Notes: generated by a model from the letters alone, not told the origin. DNA of 64,000 bases from Ceratopteris richardii (GCA_020310875.1 CM035417.1:91643925-91707924); one strand, 5' to 3'. Positions 37,758 through 49,065 are shown, numbered from the stretch's first letter. Made by a program: numbers and translations.

Positions 37758-38391
37758 GCTTTGAAAAGAGGAGACAAGACCAGGCACTCAAAACATTTCA
37801 TCATTGGAGCATCAACACGGACATTCATCGACAATGTTCCATCACAAATGTCGGGTGTACAACACGAAGAGATAAACATCGATCGACCCTTCACCATGGT
37901 AAGTATCTTTACTTTGGCAACACCATAACCATGATAGATTAGGAAACCTCTTCGTTGGCATACCCTTGAGCACTTAGCTCAAGACCCCCAATTTTTGCAC
38001 CATACTTCTTCTAATGAATTTGCCAAGTAAGCATGCATAGGGCCACATTACAAGGCCATGCAAAAGGCACATATTTTCCTCAACCCATGCACGAACACAC
38101 TTACCCATTATTCATTAGTGGTTATGAGTACTTGGCATGACTACTATGAACATCATCTTTGGAAGGTGTGGAGGACCTCAATGGAGGCCCCCAATGACAC
38201 ATTCATGCTGGAATCCAAGGAAGAACGACATACCAAGGGACTAAAACATGCACAAGCTCACAATGACAAATGAGTAACCAGACAACAGAACCTCGAAATA
38301 TTGGAAGATTGAGGGCTCTTAGGATGGACACTACCTCTCTAAGCACTACATGGAACAACCACTACAACAAGGGTCTGTTTGGGCAAGAGAC
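37758..38391 (+). other. GA-2 3' region with ORF-X C-terminal remnant
   Basis: Colinear with GA-1 and GA-4 3' regions ('AGGAAACCTCTTCGTTGGCATA', 'GGGCCACATTACAAGGCCATGCA'). Near its end a frame reads GHYLSKHYMEQPLQQGSV, the counterpart of the end of ORF-X in GA-3 (QYYIDHPIEQRSVRGDRR) and of GA-4 (HYMEQPLQQGSIRDDRL). The rest of ORF-X is deleted or decayed beyond recognition. A short frame WKVWRTSMEAPNDTFMLESK near 38160-38220 also has a GA-4 relative (KLEYKEEVHTKG), but I do not recognise it. Confidence 0.65.
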
Positions 38392-38412
38392 TCGAGAGGG
38401 GGGGGGGGGTAG
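38392..38412 (+). promoter_or_regulatory. GA-2 polypurine tract
   Basis: A GAGAGGG run with 12 consecutive G (38398-38409), then TAG, immediately before the LTR start TGTTG at 38413. Confidence 0.8.
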
Positions 38413-38737
38413 TGTTGAAGCTCAAGGTCAAGGACAAGCATAATAAGTGCATTAGAGAAGTGGACACACAAGAAGAAGGAGCACATAGGGAGCTCCAAGA
38501 AGTACATGTCAAATTTTCATAAGAAATCCCTATAAAAATAGTGATTTTTATCACTGAAAGCCATTGTAACTACCATTTCATATTTTTATAACTCCATTTT
38601 GTTCAAGCCAAGGAGTCCTTGAGTTTGAAGAGTATTAGAAATATAATCCTACCAATTTTAATAATTTTTAGACTTCATTTGAGCCCTCTAATAAGCCATG
38701 GAACCTAATTTTTAACTGGGCTAGACACTAGGTCTGG
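38413..38737 (+). repeat. GA-2 3' LTR, truncated
   Basis: The first 325 bases of a GA-type LTR in plus orientation (TGTTGAAGCTCAAGG to GACACTAGGTCTGG). It stops abruptly against the GA-4 LTR, which lies in the opposite orientation. It corresponds to the reverse complement of about 39040-39363. Confidence 0.88.
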
Positions 38738-39363
38738 TGTCACTCTAGCACAATGGCAAGTACCAACGTGAGGAGGTTCACCTCATAAATGTCAATCCGT
38801 GGAGACGTGATGACTGGTATGAAGACCGTGAGTAAGTGATGGCACAAGTGCATGAGTGAAAGAACACAAGCATGCACACACATACACACACACGTGCACA
38901 AGGTAAGAGCAAAGAGTGGAACAATGGAAGATCTTTGATTACAAAAGAACTCTCTTACAAAACTGAAATCTACAACAAGCTGACCTCAAAAATGGGCTCT
39001 CCAGCCCTTTTTATAGATTTTTGAGTGGTTTTGGCCCTGTCTAGACCTAGTGTCTGGCCTATTTAAAAAATAGGTTCTAGGGCTTAGTTGGGGGCTCAAA
39101 TGGAGTCTAAAAATTATGAAACTTGGAAGGATAATAGTTCTAATACTGCTCAAGCTTGAGGACCCCTTGGCTTGAAAAAATGGAGTTGCAAAAATGCAAA
39201 ATGGTATTTACAATGGTTCTTAGTGATAAAAATCACTATTTTTATGAGATTTCTTCTGATAATTTGGCATGTGCTTCTTGGAGCTCCCTACATGCTCCTT
39301 CTTCTTGTGTGTCCACTTCCTTGATGTGCTTCCATGCTTTGTCCCTAACCTTGAGTGTCAACA
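38738..39363 (-). repeat. GA-4 3' LTR
   Basis: 626 bases, TGTCACTCTAGC to GAGTGTCAACA on the plus strand. It is clearly related to the 591-base GA-3 LTR (same first 20 bases, same CCTAGTGTC and AAAAATTATGAAA blocks) but diverged, with a longer inner end. Confidence 0.92.
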
Positions 39364-39378
39364 CTCCCCCCTCTAAAG
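39364..39378 (-). promoter_or_regulatory. GA-4 polypurine tract
   Basis: The minus strand reads CTTTAGAGGGGGGAG directly before TGTTGACAC. As in GA-3, a TAG stop lies just inside it. Confidence 0.85.
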
Positions 39379-40180
39379 TCTGTCATCCCTAATAGACCCT
39401 TGTTGTAGTGGTTGTTCCATGTAGTGCTTGGAGAGGTAGTGTCCAGCATGTAACAACAAGAGCGGTCCATCTTCCAAATGTAGCTTGCTCAGTTGTCTAG
39501 TTCTTTATTTTGTCGTTGCTAGCCCTTGCAAGTTGTAGTCCTTTTGTATGTACTTCTTCCTTGTATTCGAGCTTGATGGTGCATTTGTGATCTTTTTTTT
39601 TTAATAATTGGCAGATGCTCAAAAGAGTGCATTAGTGCATGGGTTGGAAAAAATAGGTGCCTTGTGCACGCCCTTGTAATGTAGCCCTATGCATGCATAC
39701 TTGGGAAATGCATTGGAAGAATTATGGTGCAAAAAGTTGGCTCTTGAGCTCAGTTCTCAAGGGTATGCCGACGAAGAGGTTTCCTAATCGATCATGGTTA
39801 TAGCATTTTTGAAGCATACAATTCTTAGCATGGTGAAAGGTCCGTCGATCTTCATCTCTTCATGTTGTACTTCCATCATGGTGATTGACCATTGGCTTGT
39901 ATTTCTTGTCGATGGATGTCCGTTCTGATGATTCACTTTATGAGATTCTTCAAGCGCACAGTCTGGTCTTTCTTTATCTCTCTTTTTTTTGGTGCTCATA
40001 ATGGCATAAAACAAGAAGAAAGAAGTGAGTATCAATAAAATATTTTACATATAGCAAGTGTGTCTCATGTGTGTGGGATTTCTCAATGGTGTCTATGCAC
40101 GGTCGTGTAACGTGGCCCTATGTTGATGCATACTTTGGAATTGCATGACCTCAATGGTGCAAAAGACAAGGTTATGCCAA
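39379..40180 (-). other. GA-4 3' region with ORF-X end remnant
   Basis: The first 75 bases inward read, on the minus strand, LSKHYMEQPLQQGSIRDDRL followed by TAG, homologous to the end of GA-3 ORF-X. Further in, the region matches GA-1 and GA-2 3' regions block by block (purine run near 39985-39995 without an Argonaute insert). No longer frame is intact. Confidence 0.7.
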
Positions 40181-41085
40181 AGGCACATGGTTGTTGCACA
40201 TCGAGGCTTTCAATGTTCTTGCAGATGTTGATGCAGCCTTTGTTGGAGGTATTCGTTGGATGTCAAAAGCAGAACTGATTTTAGGGACCCATTTCAGAAC
40301 AGTGTTGGGCTACGTACAAGTCCTTGTTGACTTCTTCATCTTTGGTTGGTTCCTTAAATTTTGTATCCGGAGTGGTTCATTCTTTGGTGTTGTGGATGAT
40401 ACTGGTACCTTAGGCTTCCAAACCCATATCCTTGATGATTTTCTTCTTACTTTTGCCAAAGGGTTGAGTTTATCTTCTTTTGGTCTTTTTGCTATGTTCT
40501 TACCCCTTTCTCTCCTTGGCTTCTTTGTTGAGACCTTTTGCATGGTGGGGAGCATAGGCCGTTGTGTATGTAAGAGCTTCTTGGGTACCCACATATGTAA
40601 TCGCCCTTGTTGACCTGCATCTAATTTTTTTGGTACCCAAATTTGTCAAGGACCTTTTGGTTGAGCTAATCCTGGTTGCTTGGTTCTTGTCTTCCCATTG
40701 TTGGCATGTTTGGGGTGGGAATTTTGTTGGTCGGGCTAGTGGTTGCTCTCCTTTTCATACCTAGATCTGTTTCATGCCCGGAAGTACTTTCTTCTTGAAC
40801 TCTCTTTATCTATTTGATATAACGGTTCTCTTGAGCTGTTTTACTTGCTTCTTTGGTTGAGTTGTTTTGATTGCTTTAGTCTTTGGGCAAGAGGAGGAGT
40901 CTGTTTGTCTTTGAGCCTGATCTTCCAAGATTGAGTTCTTCTCAAACATAGAGCTTTTGACACATACAACACCTCTTTTGCTAAGAGTACTGCTAGAAGA
41001 ACTAAGAGAATGTGTGACACCTGGATTTGTGAGCATGCAATTCTTGAATTCTAATGTAATGCATTGTTCACATACCCAAACCTAA
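40181..41085 (-). pseudogene. GA-4 WVPK tail
   Basis: Minus-strand frames at 40310-40594 and 40806-41036 carry MWVPKKLLHTQRPML, RIWVWKPKVPVSST and Lys/Arg-rich spacers. MKQIWV-like and PKKLDAG-like residues lie in other frames near 40620-40770. Same arrangement as GA-1, broken by frameshifts. Confidence 0.75.
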
Positions 41086-41191
41086 AGAAGTTGACTTCTA
41101 AGGTTTAAGTTTACTGCATGGTCATAGATCCAGTCTTGACCCAAGAGAAGTGGTTCTGTAAGGTCCTCATCTTCACACACTAGCATCTTTA
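41086..41191 (-). pseudogene. GA-4 PR2, C-terminal part
   Basis: The minus strand reads about LLGQDWIYDHAVNLNLRS, the end of the second retropepsin. The reading is interrupted at 41191 by the CACTA element and resumes at 48603. Confidence 0.8.
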
Positions 41192-41218
41192 CACTACAAC
41201 ATACCAAGGGTATACCGA
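41192..41218 (+). repeat. CACTA left terminal inverted repeat
   Basis: CACTACAACATACCAAGGGT and onward to ACCGA. It differs from the right end at three adjacent bases (CCA versus TTG). Confidence 0.93.
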
Positions 41219-41477
41219 CATTCGGGATACTGACAGTCCACATCGGTGTCAGTAAGACCCTCGGAAGATTTGGGAAAGCCGCTTGGCCTCAGAACAACTA
41301 CGTTGGAATGACCATCGGTATAAGCAACAGTAACTTACTGAAAGTACTGACGTGCATCCCGATGCTCGGTTTTTAATCAGGCCTACGAGAAATCATTCGA
41401 CGTTTCGGGCATTTTGACCTTAGATCTTTGACTGTCGACTTTGCGCGTGTGAACAACATATCTCTATGTGTCACTAT

Positions 41478-41524
<47 letters not shown>

Positions 41525-41821
41525 TCCCTCTCTCTCTCCCACTCCCTCTCTCTCTCTGGATCTAAGCACACCTCCATCTTTCTAGATCTGAAGTTTTGGT
41601 AAGTATATCGCACATATTGTAGCACTCTTTTGTTTTTTTATGTTTTTGCTTATCCAATATTTTCTCTCTTTAATTTTGCAAGAGATTTTGGATCAAGTCT
41701 TTGGAAATTCAACGAAAGACAACTTCAAGTGGACTTTGACGACCACGATTCAAACAATTACCTTGATGTAAGTGATTGTTTTGTTTTTTATTGAAATAGA
41801 CAGAGAGAGAGAGAGATAAAG
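41219..41821 (+). other. CACTA left subterminal region
   Basis: It begins with subterminal motifs (ATACTGACAG, CATCGGTGTCAGTA, CATCGGTATA). A (TC)n tract is at 41480-41558, followed by GGTAAGTATA (donor-like) near 41598 and TTTTGCAAG (acceptor-like) near 41682. A possible small exon precedes another donor-like GTAAGTG near 41768. These look like the first exons of a CACTA gene, but no protein domain is recognisable. Confidence 0.55.
41480..41558 (+). repeat. (TC)n microsatellite
   Basis: About 80 bases of CT repeats with TCCTTCCC and CCCACTCCC interruptions. Confidence 0.95.
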
Positions 41822-44310
41822 AGATACATATACATACACACTCACATATGTATAAACAAACACATGCATATCCATACAGACATACACACATACACACCTA
41901 CACACATGCATATGCATACACAAATGCATATTCATACACACATACACAATGCATATGCATACACACATACACAATGCATATGCATACACACATTCACAAT
42001 GCATATGCATACACACATTCATATGCATATAAACATGCACATGCATACACACATGCATATAATGCATACACATGCATATAATGCATACACATGCATATGT
42101 ATACGCATATGCATACACATGCATATGCATATTCATACACACATACATATGCATACACATGCACATGCATATGCATACACATGCACATGCATATGCATAC
42201 ACACATGCATATGCATACAAACATGCATATGCATACACACATGCATATGCATATGCATACACACATACACACATGCACACATAAACATATGCATATGCAT
42301 ATGCATACACACATACACACATGCATATGCATATGCATACACACATACACACATGCATATGCATACACATGCATATGCATATGCATACACATGCATATGC
42401 ATATGCATACACACATACACACATGCACAAATGCATATGCATACACACATACACACATGCACACATGCATATGCATACACACATGCATATGCATACACAA
42501 ATACATATCCATACACACATGCTTATGCATACAAACATGCATACACACATACACACATGCACACATGCATATGCATACACACATACACACATGCACACAT
42601 GCATATGCATACACACATGCATATGCATACACACATGCATATGCATACACAAATGCATATGCATACACACATGCATATGCATACAAACATGCATATGCAT
42701 AAAAACATGCATATGCATACACACATGCATATGCATACACACATGCACACATGCACACATACACATATACACATGCATATGCATATGCATATACACATGC
42801 ATATGCATACACACATACACACATGCACACATGCACACATACACACAAATGCATATGCATACACAAATGCATATGCATACACAAATGCATATGCATACAC
42901 AAATGCATATACATACACAAATGCATATGCATACACAAATGCATATTCATACACACAAATGCATATGCATACACACACATCCATATGCATACACATATGC
43001 ATATGCATACACAAATGCATATGCATACACACAATGCATATGCATACACACAATGCATGTGCATGCACACATGCATATGCATACAAACATGCATATGCAT
43101 ACACACATACACACATGCACACATACACATGCACACATACACATGCACACATACACATGCACACATACACATGCACACATACACATGCACACATACACAT
43201 GCACACATACACATGCATATGCATACACACAATGCATATGCATGCACACATGCATATGCATACAAACATGCATATGCATACACACATGCATATGCATACA
43301 CACATACACACATACACACATGCACACATGCACACATACACACATACACATGCATATGCATACATACATGCATATGCATACACAAATGCATATGCATACA
43401 CACAATGCATATGCATACACACAAATGCATATGCATACACAAATGCATATGCATACACACAAATGCATATGCATACACACAAATGCATATGCATACACAC
43501 ATATGGATATGCATACACAAAAATGCATATGCATACACATATGCATATGCATACACAAATGCATATGCATACACAAATGCATATGCATACACACAATGCA
43601 TATGCATACACACATGCATATGCATACACACATACACACATGCACACATACACATATACACATGCATATGCATATGCATATACACATGCATATGAATACA
43701 CACATACATATATACACACATTCACACATGCACACATACACACAATGCATATGCATACACAAATGCGTATGCATACACAAAAATGCATATGCATACAGAC
43801 TAATGCATATGCATACACAAATGCATATACATACACACAAATGCATATGCATACAGATATGCATATGCATACACATATGCATATGCATACACATATGCAT
43901 ATGCATACACATATGCATATGCATACACATGCATATGCATACACATGCATATGCATACACACAATGCATATGCATACACACAATGCATATGCATACACAC
44001 AATGCATATGCATGCACACATGTGTATGCATACATACATATGCATATGCATACGCAAATGGATATGCATACACACAATGCATATGCTTACAAACATGCAT
44101 ATGCATACACACATGCATATGCATACACACATACACACATGCACACATGCACACATACACACATACACATGCATATACATACACAAATGCATATGCATAC
44201 ACACAATGCATATGCATACACACAAATGCATATGCATACACAAATGCATATGCATACCAAACGAAAATTCATATACACAAATGCATATGCATACACATAT
44301 GCATATGCAT
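41822..44310. repeat. ATGCATATGCATACACAC satellite, block 1
   Basis: About 2.5 kb of units of 17-19 bases around ATGCATATGCATACACAC and shorter ACACATAC/GCACACATACACAT variants. The 12-base core ATGCATATGCAT is a perfect palindrome. Except where AAA interrupts (CACAAATGC), purines and pyrimidines alternate strictly. An 18-base unit has no stop in any frame, so all six frames give long Met-His, Cys-Ile or Ala-Tyr frames that are not genes. Confidence 0.95.
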
Positions 44311-45203
44311 TAGGGGATAAAATGGACTCTGCATGGGCCTTGTAAGGATTCCTAATTTTTAGGGATTAAAATGCTTAATCTAGTGGTTTGAGAAAGCATA
44401 CAAAACCACCAGTGGTATTCTCAAATAAAATAGTATTTGATAGCTTTCATATTTAAATTACTAAATTGGAGTGTTTTGAGCCCTTGGATATTTGAATTCA
44501 ATGGCTTAGATTAAGTTGAAGGGCCTCTAGAGAGAGAAGGTAAAAAAAGTCATGGGAGTTTTGTCCTATTCAAGCAGGCTTTTTTGGGCATTCTCTGCAC
44601 AATCTTAGGCCCTTGGATTGACTCAAATCCGATGGATATCCGGATTTGGGGCTGATCTTTGCAGCGCGGGCGACGTGAGCCGTTGGATGAACCTTGGATC
44701 TAAGAGAGGAGAACAAAAGGCACCCAAGATCATCATGGGCACCCATCCTAGCCATTGGATCAAGGCCCCATCTAAAGGCCCAAATTCAAGGCGCTCAAAT
44801 CCCATGGGCATCAATGAGAGCCCTCAGATCTAAGCCCCATCCAAGGGTGATAAAGCATAGGTGCCTTTTTGAAGCCTCATTTGATCTTAGCCACAAGATC
44901 TAAAGCCAATCCAAGGGTCATAAAGCAAAGGCGCCTTGACTTTTGTGCTCTAGCCTCTACCATTGGATTTTGAACTCCATCCAAGGGCTAAAAATCATTT
45001 CCGAAAATTCAAAAACCATTCAAGTGGAGAAAACAAGGATTTTTAGGTGGTTTTTTGCTCTTTGACCACACAAAAACAAGGGAAGACTAGGCCTAGCCTA
45101 TGTGATCTAGGGACTAGACTGTGGCCACCACCCTCTTCTCATTGGTCCATCACTAATCCCTCCTTAATCTAAAAGGCCCATTCAGGGTTCATTTTTTCCC
45201 CTA
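44311..45203. mobile_element. Small TIR element (hAT-like, non-autonomous)
   Basis: 893 bases of unrelated sequence interrupt the satellite. The ends are inverted repeats: TAGGGGATAAAATGGACTCT at the left and, read from the right, TAGGGGAAAAAATGAACCCT, both followed by ATGGGCCTT (about 30 bases, five or six mismatches). TAGGG ends fit hAT elements; a flanking eight-base duplication is at best imperfect (ATATGCAT versus ATGGCATA). The interior has no coding capacity; it repeats 'ATCCAAGGGT.ATAAAGCA.AGG.GCC' near 44830-44870 and 44910-44940. Confidence 0.65.
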
Positions 45204-47133
45204 ATGGCATACACAAATGCATATGCATACACACAATGCATATGCATACACACATGCATATGCATACACACATACACGCATGCACACATACACATATACA
45301 CATGCATATGCATACACACATACACACATACACACATGCACACATACACACAAATGCATATGCATACACACAAATGCATATGCATACACAAATGCATATG
45401 CATACACAAATGCATATGCATACACAAATGCATATGCATACACAAATGCATATGCATACACACAAATGCATATGCATGCACATATGCATATGCATACACA
45501 CAATGCATATGCATACACACAATGCATATGCATGCACACATGCATATGAATGCACACATGCATATGCATGAACACATGCATATGCATGCACACATGCATA
45601 TGCATGCACACATGCATATGCATACATACATATGCATATGCATACACAAATGCATATGCATACACACAATGCATATGCATACACACAATGCATATGCATA
45701 CACACAATGCATATGCATACACACAATGCATATGCATACACACAATGCATATGCATGCACACATGCATATGCATGCACACATGCATATGCATACAAACAT
45801 GCATATGCATACAAACATGCATATGCATACAAACATGCATATGCATACACACATGCATATGCATGCACACATGCACACATACACACATACACATGCATAT
45901 GCATACACACAAATGCATATGCATACATAAATGCATATGCATACATAAATGCATATGCATACACACAAATGCATATCCATACACATATGCATATGCATAC
46001 ACAAATGCATATGCATACACACATCCATATGCATACACACATGCATATGCATACACACATGCATATGCATACACACATGCATATGCATACACACATGCAT
46101 ATGCATACATAATGCATATGCATACATAATGCATATGCATACCCACAATGCATATGCATACACACCATGCATATGCATGCACACATGCATATGCATACAA
46201 ACGTGCATATGCATACACATGCATATGCATACACACAATGCATATGCATACACACAATGCATATGCATACACACAATGCATATGCATGCACACAATGCAT
46301 ATGCATGCACACATGCATATGCATAAAAACATGCATATGCATACGCACATGCATATGGATACACACATGCACACATACACACATACACATGCATATGCAT
46401 ACACAAATGCATATGCATACACACAATGCATATGCATACACACAATGCATATGCATACACACAATGCATATGCATACACACAAATGCATATGCATACACA
46501 AATGCATATGCATACACACAAATGCATATGCATACACAAATGCATATGCATACACAAATGCATATGCATACACAGATGCATATGCATACACATATCCATA
46601 TGCATACATATATTCATATGCATACATATATTCATATGCATACACATATGCATATGCATATGCATACACAAATGCATATGCATACACACAATGCATATGC
46701 ATGCACACATACATATGCATACAAACATGCATATGCATACACACATGCATATGCATACACAAATGCATATGCATACACACAATGCATATGCATGCACACA
46801 TGCATATGCATACAAACATGCATATGCATACAAACATGCATATGCATACACACATGCACACATACACATGCATATGCATACACAAATACATATGCATACA
46901 CACAATGCATATGCATACACACAAATGCATATGCATACACAAATGCATATGCATACACACAAATGCATATGCATACACAAATGCATATGCATACACAAAT
47001 GCATATGCATACATAAATGCATACGCATACACAAATGCATAAGCATACACAAATGCATATGCATACACAATGCATATGCATACACACATACACACATGCA
47101 TATGCATACAAACATGCATATGCATACACACAT
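45204..47133. repeat. ATGCATATGCATACACAC satellite, block 2
   Basis: About 1.9 kb of the same satellite as block 1, with more regular 17-19-base spacing and fewer CA-only variants. The two blocks were probably one array of about 4.4 kb before the TIR element inserted. Confidence 0.95.
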
Positions 47134-47950
47134 TGGATCAGATGAGATCTTCACATTGGATCAAAGGGGATCTGCACATACACCTTGGGGAGCGCATGAC
47201 CATGACAACTCCAAAATATATCACATACGTAATGGAGCTCCAGTCATGGATGCAGCCGAGAATTCAATGCATCAGCGCATTCGACAACTTTGCTCCATAG
47301 AGTTTGGACATTCTATAATGCTAAAATGGAGCAAACAGGATAGGGATTCTAAAAACAATATCATACAATCGATTATGAAGGGTACCGGCCAACACATAGG
47401 AATCCTATTGTGAGTTCGGAATGGATTCAACATACGCCATGCAAGGTGATGTCTCATCGACGGCCGGAAGTTCGCAATGCTTTTAGAGCTGGCTTACCAA
47501 AGCCTATCTGGTTAGATTTTGAAGAGTGGGAATCGATTCAGGATGAGCAGCAACATACTCCTGATTGATATCGTCAACAGAGAGATGCGGTGACCACACG
47601 TTTGGATACGGTTGGAATGTCGCATTTAGGTAGCGGCGGATACGATAGTATGCGCTACCAATTTGTAAGTATCATGTTAATTATTGAATTTCTTTGCGTT
47701 CAGTACATCACGTATGTTCATCTAATATTTTGCATATTTATTATAGGAGTTGGCAGTGGGTCGTGGATATCATCATGGATTGGCTGCACAGTTGCAAGAC
47801 TTAGAGGGACACGGTGCAATCATTTCATGGGAGAATATTCTATGATTAGGTAAACTTATAGCTTGGTTTCGTATTTTTAGTTGTTGTTTATAAATGGTAT
47901 GTCAATTTGTCTCATTTTACACATGCTTTGTTGCAGGATTGCAGGTGTAA
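47134..47950 (+). pseudogene. CACTA-encoded gene remnant with two possible introns
   Basis: Plus-strand pieces give a protein-like reading: NSMHQRIRQLCSIEFGHSIM, then after a stop and frame change RRPEVRNAFRAGLPKPIWLD, FEEWESIQDEQQHTPD, RQQRDAVTTRLDTVGMSHLG and SGGYDSMRYQF. A donor (TTTGTAAGTATC at about 47668) and acceptor (TATTATAG ending about 47745) would join it to ELAVGRGYHHGLAAQLQDLE. A second donor (AGGTAAAC near 47850) and acceptor (GTTGCAG near 47937) may follow. The HLGSGGY motif recalls the LG.GGY motif of plant Ptta/En-Spm 'transposase_24' proteins, from memory. Stops near 47411 and 47567 break it. Confidence 0.5.
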
Positions 47951-47980
47951 ATGTTTTGATCCCCTTACATATATGTTTTG

Positions 47981-48150
47981 CCACAATTTTGTATTACACT
48001 CCTATGTGGCAATGATGTACTATAATTTTGTATTGGATTCCTATATGGAACTGCTTTTTTGCATTGCCACAATTTTGTATTACACTCCTATGTGGCAATG
48101 ATGTACCATAATTTTGTATTCGATTCCTATATGGAAGTGCTTTGTCACAC
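47981..48150 (+). repeat. 86-base tandem duplication
   Basis: The segment CCACAATTTTGTATTACACT to TATATGGAACTGC recurs 86 bases later with a few changes, in the AT-rich region downstream of the CACTA gene remnant. Confidence 0.85.
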
Positions 48151-48422
48151 TCTTGTACATCTTTCATTTATGGAATATACAACTTTTTGTACATGATTCA
48201 TGGTTCATTTTTGCTCATATAAAATCATGTTTTGGTTGCCATTAGAGTACATAACACATGTACTCGGTTTAGGGTTGGGCAGAGTGTATTGTCTTTTGCT
48301 AAACAACATCATGCTGTAGCAGTAGACAACACACTCTGCCAAAAAAAAATTGTGCAGATACGGTCGTCGGTATGGGCGTCGGTACGCCCAGTAGAGTTGT
48401 CAGTACACTTAGCAGAGCCGTT
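48151..48422 (+). other. CACTA right interior, no gene seen
   Basis: AT-rich sequence passing into the subterminal region with copies of CGTCGGTA and GTCAGTAC. Nothing coding is visible. Confidence 0.6.
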
Positions 48423-48491
48423 GGTATGGGTGTCGGTATGAGCATCGGTAATACCGACGATTATACCGACGCTCATACTGACTCCCATACC
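48423..48491. repeat. Inverted repeat in the CACTA right subterminal region
   Basis: GGTATGGGTGTCGGTATGAG.. (48423-48450) pairs with TATACCGACGCTCATACTGA.. (48462-48491) with three or so mismatches over about 28 bases, spaced by about 11 bases. The arms are built from the subterminal motif GTCGGTAT, so the region is both a hairpin and a cluster of likely transposase sites. Confidence 0.85.
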
Positions 48492-48575
48492 GATGCCCAT
48501 ACCGGCATTATGTTTCCGACGTGCATACCGACCATAACACCGATGTTGCGGAAAAATTGTCCCCATTCATTTTCC

Positions 48576-48602
48576 TCGGTATACCCTCAATATGTTGTAG
48601 TG
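48576..48602 (-). repeat. CACTA right terminal inverted repeat
   Basis: The minus strand from 48602 reads CACTACAACATATTGAGGGT and continues to ACCGA, matching the left end over 27 bases with three mismatches. The TTA duplication follows at 48603. Confidence 0.93.
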
Positions 48603-49065
48603 TTACTCTCATTGGAACATCTTGAAGATAGATGGGAAGCTCTCGCTCACCCAAACAAGGGGTTTCCACACCTCCTAATCCTACGAGATAGGCTTCTATG
48701 GAATTGAGGTTCAATTGCACATCTTGGCAGTATGAAAGTCTAACCGCACGAGTTGCTGCACCTGAGTCAATTAATGCACTCACAGTCCTGACACTCTTCC
48801 TTTGTCCTACCGCTATGGTCACAAATGTACGTCGGTCAATTATTTGAGAAGCAATTGCACTTGATATTTGACACATGTCCATGTGGTATCTTGGTGCCTC
48901 AAGATTGACATATATGCCTAGGCACCTCAACTTATTTTGCCCAATGCGCTCTCTAGCCTTTGCCTGTGCCTCTTCTCCGACCCTCAACTCTTCTTCTTTT
49001 CGCTTCTTAGCAGTGTTGAGTTGCATTAGCATATCCTCTATAAGAGGTTCTTGATACAACTTGAC
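48603..49065 (-). pseudogene. GA-4 PR2 N-terminal part and hinge
   Basis: On the minus strand, after integrase, comes the Lys/Glu-rich hinge (TAKKRKEEELRVGEEAQAKA) and then PR2: FVTIAVGQRKSVRTV, SALIDSGAATRAVRLSYCQ, VGLGGVETPCLGERELPIYL. The DSG loop is kept. The domain is cut at 48603 by the CACTA insertion and ends at 41086-41191. A TGA near 49066 separates it from the integrase frame. Confidence 0.85.

Larger units (their letters stand above)
41192..48602. mobile_element. CACTA (En/Spm) DNA transposon, 7.4 kb, non-autonomous
   Basis: Both ends begin CACTACAACATA. The terminal inverted repeats are 27 bases (41192-41218 and 48576-48602) with three mismatches. The three-base TSD is TTA (41189-41191 and 48603-48605), and removing one TTA rejoins PR2 of GA-4. 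Subterminal regions are rich in short direct and inverted copies of ATACCGAC/GTCGGTAT, as expected for transposase binding near CACTA ends. I find no TNP2/TNPD-type transposase frame. Most of the interior is satellite. A degraded coding remnant lies near the right end. Confidence 0.93.

Noticed and set aside
37690-37942. Frames continuing beyond the Argonaute block (DKTRHSKHFIIGASTRTFID)
   Set aside because: At first read as PIWI continuation (IIGA..), but the same DNA is present in GA-1 and GA-4 without the Argonaute insert, so it belongs to the gypsy 3' region.
44570-44903. Frames of 60-71 codons within the small TIR element
   Set aside because: Overlapping on both strands with no domain; best seen as non-coding filler of a non-autonomous element.
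41864-47413. Very long open frames (over 800 codons) on both strands with Met-His, Cys-Ile or Ala-Tyr repeats
   Set aside because: They are produced by an 18-base satellite unit that lacks stops in every frame; composition is purely that of the repeat and all six frames behave alike.
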